Assembly: GCA_004298115.1 (NCBI GenBank)
Contig: SCRJ01000051.1
Span: 1-64,000 of the forward strand
From: Acidobacteriota bacterium
GTDB lineage: Bacteria; Acidobacteriota; Thermoanaerobaculia; Thermoanaerobaculales; Thermoanaerobaculaceae
Direction: 5' to 3'
Length of the DNA: 64,000 nucleotides
Part shown: piece after piece, positions 26,869 through 34,876 of the stretch
Layout: each line of letters opens with the position of its first letter
Position numbering within the stretch: the stretch's first letter is position 1
The notes under the pieces: model-generated
Told to the model about the DNA's origin: nothing
The model's database searches: none
What the model saw: only the letters and a program-made list of their open reading frames with translations
Program-made: the position numbers and the translations under genes

Positions 26869-28065
26869 GTGAACAACCGCGGGATTCACGTGTTCACGTC
26901 GGAGTCGGTGACGGAGGGTCACCCCGACAAGGTGTGCGATCAGATCTCGGATGCGGTGCTCGACGAGGTGCTCAAGCAGGACATCGAGCGCGGCACCGTC
27001 GGACAGGGGCGCGTGGCGTGCGAGAGCTTCATCACGGTCGGCCTCGTCATCGTCGGCGGCGAGATCACCACCGACGGCTGGGTTGACGTGCAGGACCTCG
27101 TCCGCGACCTGGTCCGCCGCATCGGGTACACCGACGCCAAGTACGGGTTCAACCACGCAACCTGCGGCATCCTCAACGCGATCGGCCGGCAGTCGGGCGA
27201 TATCGCGCAGGGCGTCGACACCGGCGGCGCGGGCGACCAGGGGTTGATGGTCGGCTACGCCTGCGACGAGACCGCCGAGCTGATGCCGATGCCGATCACC
27301 CTCGCGCACCGGCTCACCCGCCGTCTCGCCGAGGTGCGCCGCAAGGGCGTGCTGCCCTACCTGGGGCCGGACGGCAAGTCGCAGGTGACGGTCGAGTACC
27401 GCGACGGCAAGCCGCACCGGATCGACACCGTCGTGATCTCCTCGCAGCACACCGAGGAGATCCTCAACCGCAAGGGGGATCGCATCACCACCGCGGCGCG
27501 CGACGAGATCATCGAGAAGGTCGGCCTCGCGGTGTTGCCGAAGAAGCTCGTCGACGCCCGGACCCGCTTCCTCGTCAACCCGACCGGGAAGTTCGTGATC
27601 GGCGGGCCGCAGTCCGACACCGGGATGACCGGCCGCAAGATCATCGTCGACACCTACGGCGGCTGGGCCCCCCACGGCGGCGGCGCGTTCTCCGGCAAGG
27701 ACCCCACCAAGGTCGACCGCTCCGCCACGTACATGGCGCGCCACATCGCCAAGAACATCGTCGGCGCCAAGCTCGCCCGCGAGGCGCTGGTGCAGCTCGC
27801 GTACGCGATCGGGGTCGCGGACCCGGTGTCGGTGATGGTCGATACCAACGGCACGGGCGTGGTTCCGGACGAACGGCTCACGGACGCGGTCCGCGAGGTG
27901 TTCCCGCTCACGCCGCGCGGCATCATCACCGAGCTCGACCTGCTCCGGCCGATCTACCGCATCACCGCCAGCTACGGGCATTTCGGCCGTACGGAACCCG
28001 AGTTCCGCTGGGAGAGCCTGCACCACGTGGACGAGCTCAAGGCGGCGGCCGCGAAGCTCGCCTGA
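26869..28065 (+). CDS. metK: S-adenosylmethionine synthetase
   Basis: A 398-residue enzyme making SAM from methionine and ATP. Clear motifs: [20 protein letters not shown] at 9-28, [15 protein letters not shown] (the hexapeptide GAGDQG) and [16 protein letters not shown] near 275. The GTG at 26869 follows GGGGGAGAG and begins the conserved N-terminus; an ATG at 26839 would add ten non-conserved residues. It supplies the methyl donor for RimO and the adenine methyltransferase in this window, among others. Confidence 0.97.
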   Translation: MNNRGIHVFTSESVTEGHPDKVCDQISDAVLDEVLKQDIERGTVGQGRVACESFITVGLVIVGGEITTDGWVDVQDLVRDLVRRIGYTDAKYGFNHATCGILNAIGRQSGDIAQGVDTGGAGDQGLMVGYACDETAELMPMPITLAHRLTRRLAEVRRKGVLPYLGPDGKSQVTVEYRDGKPHRIDTVVISSQHTEEILNRKGDRITTAARDEIIEKVGLAVLPKKLVDARTRFLVNPTGKFVIGGPQSDTGMTGRKIIVDTYGGWAPHGGGAFSGKDPTKVDRSATYMARHIAKNIVGAKLAREALVQLAYAIGVADPVSVMVDTNGTGVVPDERLTDAVREVFPLTPRGIITELDLLRPIYRITASYGHFGRTEPEFRWESLHHVDELKAAAAKLA

Positions 28066-28073
28066 GCGGTCGT

Positions 28074-28091
28074 TCCGGCCCCCCGGCCGGA
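28074..28091 (+). terminator. Hairpin after metK
   Basis: TCCGGCC (28074-28080), loop CCCC, GGCCGGA (28085-28091), 8 bases past the metK stop. No T-tract. The following 250 bases to 28341 show no gene; two overlapping 69-codon frames there have no recognisable features. Confidence 0.4.
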
Positions 28092-28341
28092 GGTCGTCTG
28101 AAGCCGGAAGCCCTCGAGAGGGCGACGAAGCGCGGTGGGGTGGCGCGGGGTGAGGGGGTGGCGGCCGCCCCGCCCGGCCGGCGGAGGCCGATCTCGCGGG
28201 AGCTCACGGGCGCGACGCGACGGCCTCACGCAGGAAAGAGAGAAACCTCCCCCGCGGGACCGGCAAGGGACGAGGCTCTCCACGCGGTGGGGGAGGAGCG
28301 GGCCGCCCAGGGTACGCTTAGCCAATCGCGGGGCCGTGCCG

Positions 28342-28347
28342 TAGACT
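28342..28347 (+). promoter_or_regulatory. -10 box placed for a leaderless transcript
   Basis: TAGACT ends 7 bases before the GTG start at 28355. No Shine-Dalgarno sequence; -35 not clear. Confidence 0.35.
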
Positions 28348-28354
28348 GACGGCA

Positions 28355-29740
28355 GTGAACCGGTTCCACTATGTCCTCGGCGTCGTGGTGGCGGCGGCGG
28401 CTGCCGTCGGCGCCGTGGCGCTCATCCGCGGCCGCGGCGTGACCGGGGAGGCCGAAGCGGCCGCCGTCGCCCGCGCCGCGATGGAGCGACTCGGGTACGC
28501 GCCGCTCGGCGAACCGGACGCCACCTTCGAGGGCGACCAGGAACTGGCGTGGGCGCTGGAGCGGGCGAGCGCCGGCCCGGCCGGAGCCGCGCTCGCGCGC
28601 GGCGAGGGCGGCGCCGTGCGCTGGCGCCTCGTCTTCCCCGCGGGCGGCGAGGCGCAGGTGACCGTGGACGGCGTGGTGTGGTCGCTGCGGCGCCCCGTCC
28701 CCGCGGAGCCGGGTCCCGACCTCTTCCCCTCGCTCGCGAAGGCGCGCGTGGAGGCGGCCATCGCCCAGACGGTGCCCGATCCCTCCCGCTGGCGCCTGGT
28801 GCGCGCGCAGAGCTGGCGGGAGGGCGCGCACACCTGGGAGCGGGCGTGGTTCGTCGGCGGTGCCGGGCCGCTCCCCCCCGGGTGGCGCCGCGAGCTCGAG
28901 CTGGAGATGGTCGGTTCCTCGGTGGTCTCGTGGCGGCGCTTCGTGCACCCCCTGGGGACCGACCTCGGGGTGGTGACCGGGCGGATGGCCGAGCTGCGCC
29001 TCCTGCGCCGGCCGGCGCTGCTCGGCCTGGCGATCGTGGTGATCGGGGTCCTGATCGCCGGCGCCGAAGCGGTCGCGTATCGGGAATCGACCGCCGTGGT
29101 GCGTGGCCTGGTCTACGGCGCGGTGGTGGCCACCGCCGGGAGCTTCGCGGCGGACACGCTGGCGTCGGCGCCGGTCCAGGCCGTGGTCCTGGCGGCCGTC
29201 GTCGCGCTGCTGCCCGCCTGGACGGACCTCCCGCCGACGCGCCTGAGCTGGGGACCCGCGGCCGGGGTTGGGCTGGCGGCGGCGACGCTGGCGGGGCACG
29301 CGGCCATCCTCGGCGCCGGCGGCTGGGTCCCGGTGACCTCCCCGGTGCCGGCGGGCACCGGGTGGGAACGCCAGCTGGCCGACGCCTGGTTGCCCGCATT
29401 GGTCGAGGAGCCGCTGTTGCGCGGGGCGCTCCCGGCGTTCGCGGCGCCGCTGCTGGGGTGGTGGGGCGCGGCGCTCCTCGCGGCGCCGATCGGGGCGCTG
29501 CTCCACCCCGAACCCGCGGTCCCCCTGTTGGCGTCGATCGGTCTCGAGGTGGTGCTGCAGCTCGGCCTCGCGGTCGTGGCGCGGTTCGCCGGCGTCGGGG
29601 GCGCGGTGCTCGCACGGGGCACGTGCGAGGCTCTGGTGCAGCGGGCGTCGTTTCCGGTGGGCTGGACGTGGGACCGCGTCGCGCTGCTCGGCGTGGCGCT
29701 CGGAACGGTCTTGCTGCTATGGCCGCGCCGGCGCGACTGA
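28355..29740 (+). CDS. CPBP-like membrane protein with N-terminal extracytoplasmic domain
   Basis: A 461-residue protein: a signal-anchor helix (about 5-24), a soluble region to about 215, then 7-8 hydrophobic helices. In the membrane part, LVEEPLLRGALPAF (near 350) matches the EExxxR motif of CPBP (CAAX/bacteriocin-processing) intramembrane proteases, and PIGALLHPEP (near 380) supplies a His as in motif 2. The third His/Asn motif of the family is not evident, so activity is doubtful. It overlaps the next gene by 22 bases and begins a four-gene envelope operon. Confidence 0.65.
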   Translation: MNRFHYVLGVVVAAAAAVGAVALIRGRGVTGEAEAAAVARAAMERLGYAPLGEPDATFEGDQELAWALERASAGPAGAALARGEGGAVRWRLVFPAGGEAQVTVDGVVWSLRRPVPAEPGPDLFPSLAKARVEAAIAQTVPDPSRWRLVRAQSWREGAHTWERAWFVGGAGPLPPGWRRELELEMVGSSVVSWRRFVHPLGTDLGVVTGRMAELRLLRRPALLGLAIVVIGVLIAGAEAVAYRESTAVVRGLVYGAVVATAGSFAADTLASAPVQAVVLAAVVALLPAWTDLPPTRLSWGPAAGVGLAAATLAGHAAILGAGGWVPVTSPVPAGTGWERQLADAWLPALVEEPLLRGALPAFAAPLLGWWGAALLAAPIGALLHPEPAVPLLASIGLEVVLQLGLAVVARFAGVGGAVLARGTCEALVQRASFPVGWTWDRVALLGVALGTVLLLWPRRRD

Positions 29741-30966
29741 CGCCGCTCCTGGTCGTCGCGGCCGCGATCGGGCTCGCGGCGGCGGCGCTATGGGTGCCGG
29801 CGAGGTCCCCGATTCCGCCCGCGGCGCAGCCGCCGGAGGCGGCCGCCGAACGGGCGGAGAGGGAACTGCCGTCCCTGGGCCTGCCCTGGGGCAAGGTGCG
29901 CGGTTGGGAGCGGGTGAACGGCGGGTGGACCGTGACCTGGCAGCCCGCGCACGGGATGTGGCTGGTCCGCGTCTGGGTGCCGGACGGGCCGGGCGAGATG
30001 AGCTGGCGGATCGACGCCGCCTCGTGGCTGCCCGGCGTCAGGCTCTCCCGGCGCGCCGCCCGGGCGTTGACCGAGGGTGACGAGGGGGTCGGGCAGGCGC
30101 GGGAGCGTCTCGGACGGCGCGACTGGCTGCTCGGCGACGCCCGCCTGGTCGGGGCGTTGCCGGCGGGCGGCGAGCTTCCGACCGACCCCCGCCGCAGGCC
30201 CTCGCCGGCGGGGGCCGTGCTGGCCGGACTTCTGCTCGCGGGAGCGGCCGCCCGCCACCTCGTGCCCGGAGTGCCCAGCCGCCGGTGGCGGCAGGCGGTG
30301 AGCTGGTCCGCGGTGGCGCTCGTGCCCCTGCTGCCGCAACTCTCGGCCGTGGCGCCGGCGTTTCGAGCCGGCGTCCGGCCCTGGGTGGGGGAGCTGGCGT
30401 TCGGAGGGGCGGCGATCCTCCTCCTCGGAGCGCTCGTCTTCGGCGCGCAGCGGTTCGCGGCCGTCGTGGGCCGGCCCCTCGCCGGGTGGTTGGCGGTCGG
30501 CCTCGCCGCCGGCGTGGTGGCCGGACGGCTGCAGCCCGCGCCGTGGCTGCTGGGGGTCGCCGCCCTGCCGCTCCGCCTCCCGGCGCTGATGGCGCTCGCG
30601 GTCCTGCTCGGGTGGCTGATGGGCCTCGCGGGGGACGGACTGCGGGAACTGGCGAGGCCCGTGGGCCGGGCGCGCCCCGCCGTATTCGCGGCGCTCGGCG
30701 TCGCGGCGGTGGCGTTCGCCGGCCCCTGGCTCGGGGTCGCGCTCGCGGTCGTCGCGGCCGCCGCCGTCGAACGCGGCTCGGGGACGGGGATGGCGGTCGC
30801 CGGGGTGTGGGGGTGGGTGTTCGGGAGCGTCTGGGCCCTCGCCGAGTGGGAGCCCGCGCTGCGCGACGCCCTGGCGCTGCTGCTGGTGGGGGTCGGCACC
30901 CTGGCGGCCGCCGGTCTGGCTCCGCGGACGGCCGGCGCCTCCTCGCCGGCCATCGAAGAGTCGTGA
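29719..30966 (+). CDS. Membrane protein of unknown function
   Basis: A 415-residue protein that I do not recognise. It has an N-terminal signal-anchor (about 5-25), a soluble domain to about 165 with LGLPWGKVRGWERVNGGWTV, and then 7-8 helices. The architecture (anchor, soluble domain, multi-helix block) parallels that of the preceding CPBP-like gene, so the pair may be ancient duplicates with the protease motifs lost in this copy; that is inference. It overlaps its upstream neighbour by 22 bases. Confidence 0.65.
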   Translation: MAAPARLTPLLVVAAAIGLAAAALWVPARSPIPPAAQPPEAAAERAERELPSLGLPWGKVRGWERVNGGWTVTWQPAHGMWLVRVWVPDGPGEMSWRIDAASWLPGVRLSRRAARALTEGDEGVGQARERLGRRDWLLGDARLVGALPAGGELPTDPRRRPSPAGAVLAGLLLAGAAARHLVPGVPSRRWRQAVSWSAVALVPLLPQLSAVAPAFRAGVRPWVGELAFGGAAILLLGALVFGAQRFAAVVGRPLAGWLAVGLAAGVVAGRLQPAPWLLGVAALPLRLPALMALAVLLGWLMGLAGDGLRELARPVGRARPAVFAALGVAAVAFAGPWLGVALAVVAAAAVERGSGTGMAVAGVWGWVFGSVWALAEWEPALRDALALLLVGVGTLAAAGLAPRTAGASSPAIEES

Positions 30967-31003
30967 CGTTGGCCTCCATCCCCGGCGCCGGCGCGTAAGG
31001 GGC

Positions 31004-31009
31004 TAGAAT
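31004..31009 (+). promoter_or_regulatory. -10 box placed for a leaderless permease transcript
   Basis: TAGAAT, inside GGGG-CTAGAAT-CCCC, ends 6 bases before the GTG start at 31016. It could provide an internal promoter to the operon. Confidence 0.35.
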
Positions 31010-31015
31010 CCCCGG

Positions 31016-32200
31016 GTGAGAATGGCGTGGTTCCTCGCGGTGCGGTTGCTGCGGCGGCGGGGGACGTCACTGCTGCGGACGAGCGCGCTGGCCGCGCTTT
31101 CGGCCGTGGCGCTGGGGTCCGCCTCGCTCGTCGTCGTGCTGGCGCTGATGAGCGGCTACACCGCCGCGCTGCGCGACGGCATCCTGGCCGCCAGCGGCCA
31201 CCTCGTCGCGCTGCTGCCGCCGGGGGCGACCGTCGAGGAGGGAGCGGCCGCGGCGGCCCGGGTCGCCCGGATCCCGGGCGTGGTGCGGGTCGGGCCTGTG
31301 GTGTACCTGCCGGGGATGCTCTTTCCGCCCCGGGGGGGCGCCGAGCTCGTGACCGTCCGGGCGAGCGACACGCCCGCCCCGTTCTTCCGCCTCGGCGAGA
31401 GCGGCGGGAACGGGCCGCTGCCGGTGGCGATCGGGCGCGGCGTCGCCCGCAAGCTCGCGGTCCGAGAGGGGGAGGTCCTGTCCCTCCAGGTCGTCACCTC
31501 CGGAACCCCGCGCGGCGTGCCGGTGGTGGTCCGGCAGGTGTTCGGCACCGGGTACGCGGAGCTGGACGAAGGCTTCGTGATGGCGAGCCTCGCGGGACTC
31601 CGGCGCCGGGTGCCGGGGTTGCCGAACGGCGGGCTCGAGGTGTGGGTCGCCGACCCGGATCGCGCGGCGGCGTTTCGCGATCGGGTCGAGACGGCGTGCG
31701 GCACCGGGGCGATCGTCACGACGTGGCAGGAGAGCACCAGCAACCGCAACCTGTTCGCCGCCCTGCGCTGGCAGAAGATCTCCCTGGGTCTCGTGCTCTC
31801 GCTCGTGCTCGGAGTCGGGGCGTTCGAGGTCGCATCGGCGCTCGTCGTGCTGGTGACGGAGAAGCGGCGCGAGTTCGGCGTTCTGCTCGCGATCGGCGGT
31901 CCCCCGCGCCTGGTGCGGCGCACCCTGATGCTCGCGGGCGGCGCCCTTGGCGGGGCCGGCGTCGCGGTCGGCATCGGGCTCGGGATCGCGATCGTGCTCG
32001 TGTTGACGGCGCTCGGCGTTCCTCACTTCCCTCCCGACATCGCCAGCATCTACATGGTGGACACCATCCCGCTGCGGTTGCTCCCCGGCGACCTCGCGGT
32101 GGTGCTCGGGCTCTCGCTGCTCGAGGTCCTCTTGGCGGCGCTCTTGCCCGCGACGCGGACCTCCAGGCGGGAGCCCGTCGAGGTGTTGCGGTGGGTCTGA
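31016..32200 (+). CDS. LolC/LolE-type (FtsX/MacB fold) ABC permease
   Basis: A 394-residue protein with helix 1 at about 20-48, a large periplasmic domain (50-255) and three C-terminal helices, the MacB/FtsX topology. The N-terminus AVRLLRRRGTSLLRTSALAALS and the post-domain segment LRWQKISLGLVLSLVLGVGAFEVASAL, then KRREFGVLLAIGG, match LolC/LolE, which pull lipoproteins from the inner membrane. No ATPase partner (LolD/FtsE) is encoded nearby. It overlaps the degenerate LytM gene by 10 bases. Start GTG 31016 or ATG 31022. Confidence 0.82.
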   Translation: MRMAWFLAVRLLRRRGTSLLRTSALAALSAVALGSASLVVVLALMSGYTAALRDGILAASGHLVALLPPGATVEEGAAAAARVARIPGVVRVGPVVYLPGMLFPPRGGAELVTVRASDTPAPFFRLGESGGNGPLPVAIGRGVARKLAVREGEVLSLQVVTSGTPRGVPVVVRQVFGTGYAELDEGFVMASLAGLRRRVPGLPNGGLEVWVADPDRAAAFRDRVETACGTGAIVTTWQESTSNRNLFAALRWQKISLGLVLSLVLGVGAFEVASALVVLVTEKRREFGVLLAIGGPPRLVRRTLMLAGGALGGAGVAVGIGLGIAIVLVLTALGVPHFPPDIASIYMVDTIPLRLLPGDLAVVLGLSLLEVLLAALLPATRTSRREPVEVLRWV

Positions 32201-33270
32201 ACGACAGGACCATCTGGGAGGTGCAGTGGCACCCCGGCGGCGGAGGCAGGTTCAGGCGCCTGGTGCTGACGCGGCGCGGGCTGCGGCGTGCGTTGATCGC
32301 ACTGGGGCTGGCCGGCGTCCTCGCGCTCGCGATCGTCGGCGCGCTGCCGCTCGGGTTGCGGGGCTTCCTCACCTCGTTCACGGTGGACGCCGCCCGGAGG
32401 GACAACCGCGCGCTGAAGGCTCGCCGGGACTCGTTGCGCGAGCGCTCGCTCGCCCTCGCCGGCCGCGTGTACGTCCAGCTCCAGCGCGGCCGCCGCCTGG
32501 CGTGGGCGATCGGGCTGCCGCAAGGAGCGTGGGGAGCGCCGTGCCCGGCGCCGCCCGCCGCCGGCGCCGCCGACGAGACGGCGGCCGCGTGGCTGTCGCA
32601 GCAAGGGGCGCGCCTGGAACGGCTCGGGAGCGAGCTGGCGGGCGCGGGCGCCGGCTCGTTGCGATGCCCGCTCGCCGCGATGCCCACCGGGCCGCCGATC
32701 AACGAGTCGCACGCGGTGGCGGTGGCGCTGTACGGGTGGCGCCTGTCGCCGTTCACGGGGAAGACGGAGGCGCACTACGGCACCACGCTGGCGGCGCCCG
32801 AGGGCGAGCCGGTGCTGGCGGCGGGAGGGGGGCGCGTGCTGTTCGCCGGCGTCGTCCGCGAACGCGCGACCAACGACTGGACGCGGATGGGCAACCTCGT
32901 CGTGATCGACCACGGCGGCGAGGTCGCGACGGTGTTCGGCCACCTCCGCGACATCGCCGTCAAGCGCGGTCAGATCGTGGCGCGCGGCGACCGCATCGGG
33001 ACGGTGGGGCAGACCGGCTGGACGCGGGTGCCGGCGCTCTACTACGAGCTGCGCTGGCCCACCGGCGGCGCGAGCCGCCCGATCGACCCCGGACTCGTGA
33101 CGCTGTCGCTTCCCGTCGAGGACCTCGACGCGCGGCTCGCGGACCCGTCCGCAGGGCTGCCGCCCGAGTATCCGGCGCTGGAGCGCCTGCCGACCGGCGG
33201 CGCCGCCCGCCCGATCCGCCGCCGCCCGGTCCGCAACGACCCGCAAGGCTCCCCGCGCGCCCGGCAATGA
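32191..33270 (+). CDS. Degenerate LytM/M23 family protein (predicted inactive)
   Basis: A 359-residue protein with one inner-membrane helix (about 32-58), a short coiled-coil segment (70-110) and a LytM/M23 domain (about 185-325). The fold signatures are there (RLSPFTGKTEAHYG, PVLAAGGGRVLFAG, VFGHLRD, GQIVARGDRIGTVGQTG), but the zinc site is broken: the first His (EAHYG) remains, the ligand Asp of GxD is Thr, and the C-terminal HxH is replaced (PALYYEL). Inactive LytM factors such as EnvC and NlpD activate cell-wall amidases. Coupling to an FtsX-like permease recalls FtsEX-EnvC. Confidence 0.82.
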   Translation: MGLNDRTIWEVQWHPGGGGRFRRLVLTRRGLRRALIALGLAGVLALAIVGALPLGLRGFLTSFTVDAARRDNRALKARRDSLRERSLALAGRVYVQLQRGRRLAWAIGLPQGAWGAPCPAPPAAGAADETAAAWLSQQGARLERLGSELAGAGAGSLRCPLAAMPTGPPINESHAVAVALYGWRLSPFTGKTEAHYGTTLAAPEGEPVLAAGGGRVLFAGVVRERATNDWTRMGNLVVIDHGGEVATVFGHLRDIAVKRGQIVARGDRIGTVGQTGWTRVPALYYELRWPTGGASRPIDPGLVTLSLPVEDLDARLADPSAGLPPEYPALERLPTGGAARPIRRRPVRNDPQGSPRARQ

Positions 33271-33271
33271 G

Positions 33272-33348
33272 CCCGGCGCGGGCGCGTGGCTGTGTTGCCG
33301 CTCCTGCGGCGCGGTGATAGGCTTCACGAGCGGCGCGCCCGCGCCGGG
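33272..33348. repeat. 15-bp perfect inverted repeat around the gcvT promoter
   Basis: CCCGGCGCGGGCGCG (33272-33286) pairs with CGCGCCCGCGCCGGG (33334-33348) across 47 bases. The left arm begins one base after the stop of the LytM gene. The right arm runs into GGGAGGG, the gcvT ribosome binding site. It may terminate the upstream operon, hide the binding site in read-through mRNA, or bind a protein. No glycine riboswitch aptamer fits in this 86-base gap. Confidence 0.6.
33295..33323 (+). promoter_or_regulatory. Candidate promoter of the gcv operon
   Basis: TTGCCG (33295-33300), 17 bases, TAGGCT (33318-33323), followed by TCACG as after the -10 at 5338. It lies wholly inside the loop of the inverted repeat 33272-33348. 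Confidence 0.45.
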
Positions 33349-33356
33349 AGGGCTGG

Positions 33357-34463
33357 ATGGTCGATACGCGCCTGAAACGGACACCCCTGTACGAATGCCA
33401 CCTCGAGGCGAAGGCGCGCATCGTGCCGTTCGCCGGGTACGAGATGCCGGTGCAGTACGCGGGGGTCATCGAGGAGCACCGGGCCGTCCGCACCGCGGTC
33501 GGTCTCTTCGACGTGTCGCACATGGGCGAGATCGAGGTGACGGGGCGGCGGGCGCTGGACTTCGTGCAGTACGTGACGTGCAACGACGCCGCGAAGCTCA
33601 CGGTGGGGCGGGCGCACTACTCCGGCCTTATGACGCCCCGCGGCACGTTCGTGGACGACCTGCTCGTCCACAAGATGGCGGACGACCGCTACTTCCTGGT
33701 CGTCAACGCGGCCAACAAGGACAAGGACTACGCCTACCTGTGCGCCCAGTGCGTCGGCTTCGACGGTGTGGACGTGACCGACCGCTCGGACGAGTACGCC
33801 CAGATCGCGGTGCAGGGACCGAAGGCGCTGCCGACGCTGCAGAAGCTCACGCCGGTCAGGCTCGACGAGATCAAGTACTACCGTTTCGTCGAGGGGCCGG
33901 TGGACGGCGTCGCGGCGATCATCGCCCGCACCGGCTACACCGGCGAGGACGGTTTCGAGGTCTACGTGGCGGCCGGCGAGGCGGCGCGCCTGTGGCGGGC
34001 CCTGCTCGTGGCGGGCGGCGAGTTCGGAGTCGTCCCCGCCGGGCTCGGCGCCCGGGACACCCTCCGGTTCGAAGCGAGCATGCCGCTGTACGGGAACGAT
34101 ATCGACGATACGACCACGCCGTTCGAGGCTGGCCTCGGTTGGATCGTCAAGCTCGACAAAGGGGTCTTCCTCGGGCGCGACGCGCTGCTGCGGCAGCAGG
34201 CCGACGGTGTCCGCCGCGCCCTCGTGGGGTTCGAGATGACCGGCCGCGGCATCGCGCGGCACGGGTATCCGATCTGGGCCGGAGGAAGTGAGGTCGGCGC
34301 GGTCACATCGGGGACGCACGCGCCGACGCTGGGCAAGCCGCTCGGCATGGGGTACGTGCCGGTCGAGCGTTCCGCTGTGGGCTCGGTGTTCGAGGTGGAG
34401 ATCAGGGAGCAGAAGGTCGCGGCGCGGGTGGTGGGGATGCCGTTCTACCGCCGGGCGCGCTAG
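33357..34463 (+). CDS. gcvT: Aminomethyltransferase, glycine cleavage T protein
   Basis: A 368-residue protein that moves the methylene carbon from lipoyl-bound aminomethyl to tetrahydrofolate. Typical segments: KRTPLYECHLEAKARIVPFAGYEMPVQY in its start, GLFDVSHMGEI near 55, LMTPRGTFVDDLL near 95, RTGYTGEDGFEVY near 188 and GLGARDTLRFEASMPLYGND near 230. The first gene of the gcvT-H-PA-PB operon; GGGAGGG lies 6 bases before the ATG. Confidence 0.97.
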   Translation: MVDTRLKRTPLYECHLEAKARIVPFAGYEMPVQYAGVIEEHRAVRTAVGLFDVSHMGEIEVTGRRALDFVQYVTCNDAAKLTVGRAHYSGLMTPRGTFVDDLLVHKMADDRYFLVVNAANKDKDYAYLCAQCVGFDGVDVTDRSDEYAQIAVQGPKALPTLQKLTPVRLDEIKYYRFVEGPVDGVAAIIARTGYTGEDGFEVYVAAGEAARLWRALLVAGGEFGVVPAGLGARDTLRFEASMPLYGNDIDDTTTPFEAGLGWIVKLDKGVFLGRDALLRQQADGVRRALVGFEMTGRGIARHGYPIWAGGSEVGAVTSGTHAPTLGKPLGMGYVPVERSAVGSVFEVEIREQKVAARVVGMPFYRRAR

Positions 34464-34486
34464 GGGACTTCAAGGAGGAGCAGGCC

Positions 34487-34876
34487 ATGGCACAACCGAA
34501 CGACCGCCTCTACACGAAGACGCACGAGTGGGTTCTCCTGGCTGGCGGTGAGGCGACCGCCGGGATCACCCAGTACGCTCAGGAGCAGCTCGGCGATGTG
34601 GTCTTCGTCGAACTCCCGGCGCCCGGGAAGAAGGTCGAGAAGGGCGCCGCCCTCGGCAACATCGAGTCGGTGAAGGCGGTGTCGGAGGTGTTCGCGCCGG
34701 TGGCGGGCGACGTGTCCGCGACCAACGGCGAGCTCGAGAGCCACCCCGAACTCGTCAACCAGGATCCGTACGGAAAGGGTTGGCTGGTCCGCCTCAAGGT
34801 CGCGCCGGGGGTGGCCGACGGCCTCATGGACGCCGCTGCCTACGAGAAGTTCCTCGCCGAAGAGGGCGCGCACTGA
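34487..34876 (+). CDS. gcvH: Glycine cleavage H protein
   Basis: A 129-residue lipoyl carrier that shuttles the aminomethyl group between GcvP, GcvT and Lpd. The lipoylated Lys is Lys63 in GNIESVKAVSEVFAP; YTKTHEWVLL near the N-terminus is also typical. AAGGAGGAG precedes the ATG. Its TGA shares one base with the gcvPA ATG, so translation is coupled. Confidence 0.97.
   Translation: MAQPNDRLYTKTHEWVLLAGGEATAGITQYAQEQLGDVVFVELPAPGKKVEKGAALGNIESVKAVSEVFAPVAGDVSATNGELESHPELVNQDPYGKGWLVRLKVAPGVADGLMDAAAYEKFLAEEGAH

Noticed and set aside
28135-28349. Two 69-codon frames between metK and the CPBP-like gene
   Set aside because: They overlap each other in different frames with Arg/Gly/Pro-rich composition and no recognisable feature; treated as non-coding.
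31016-32200. Assignment of the permease as true LolC or FtsX
   Set aside because: Fold and topology match both groups, but no LolD/FtsE ATPase is adjacent and the partner is a degenerate LytM protein, so no gene symbol is given.
33271-33356. Glycine riboswitch upstream of gcvT
   Set aside because: The gap is only 86 bases and is occupied by an inverted repeat and promoter; no tandem aptamer motifs are present.
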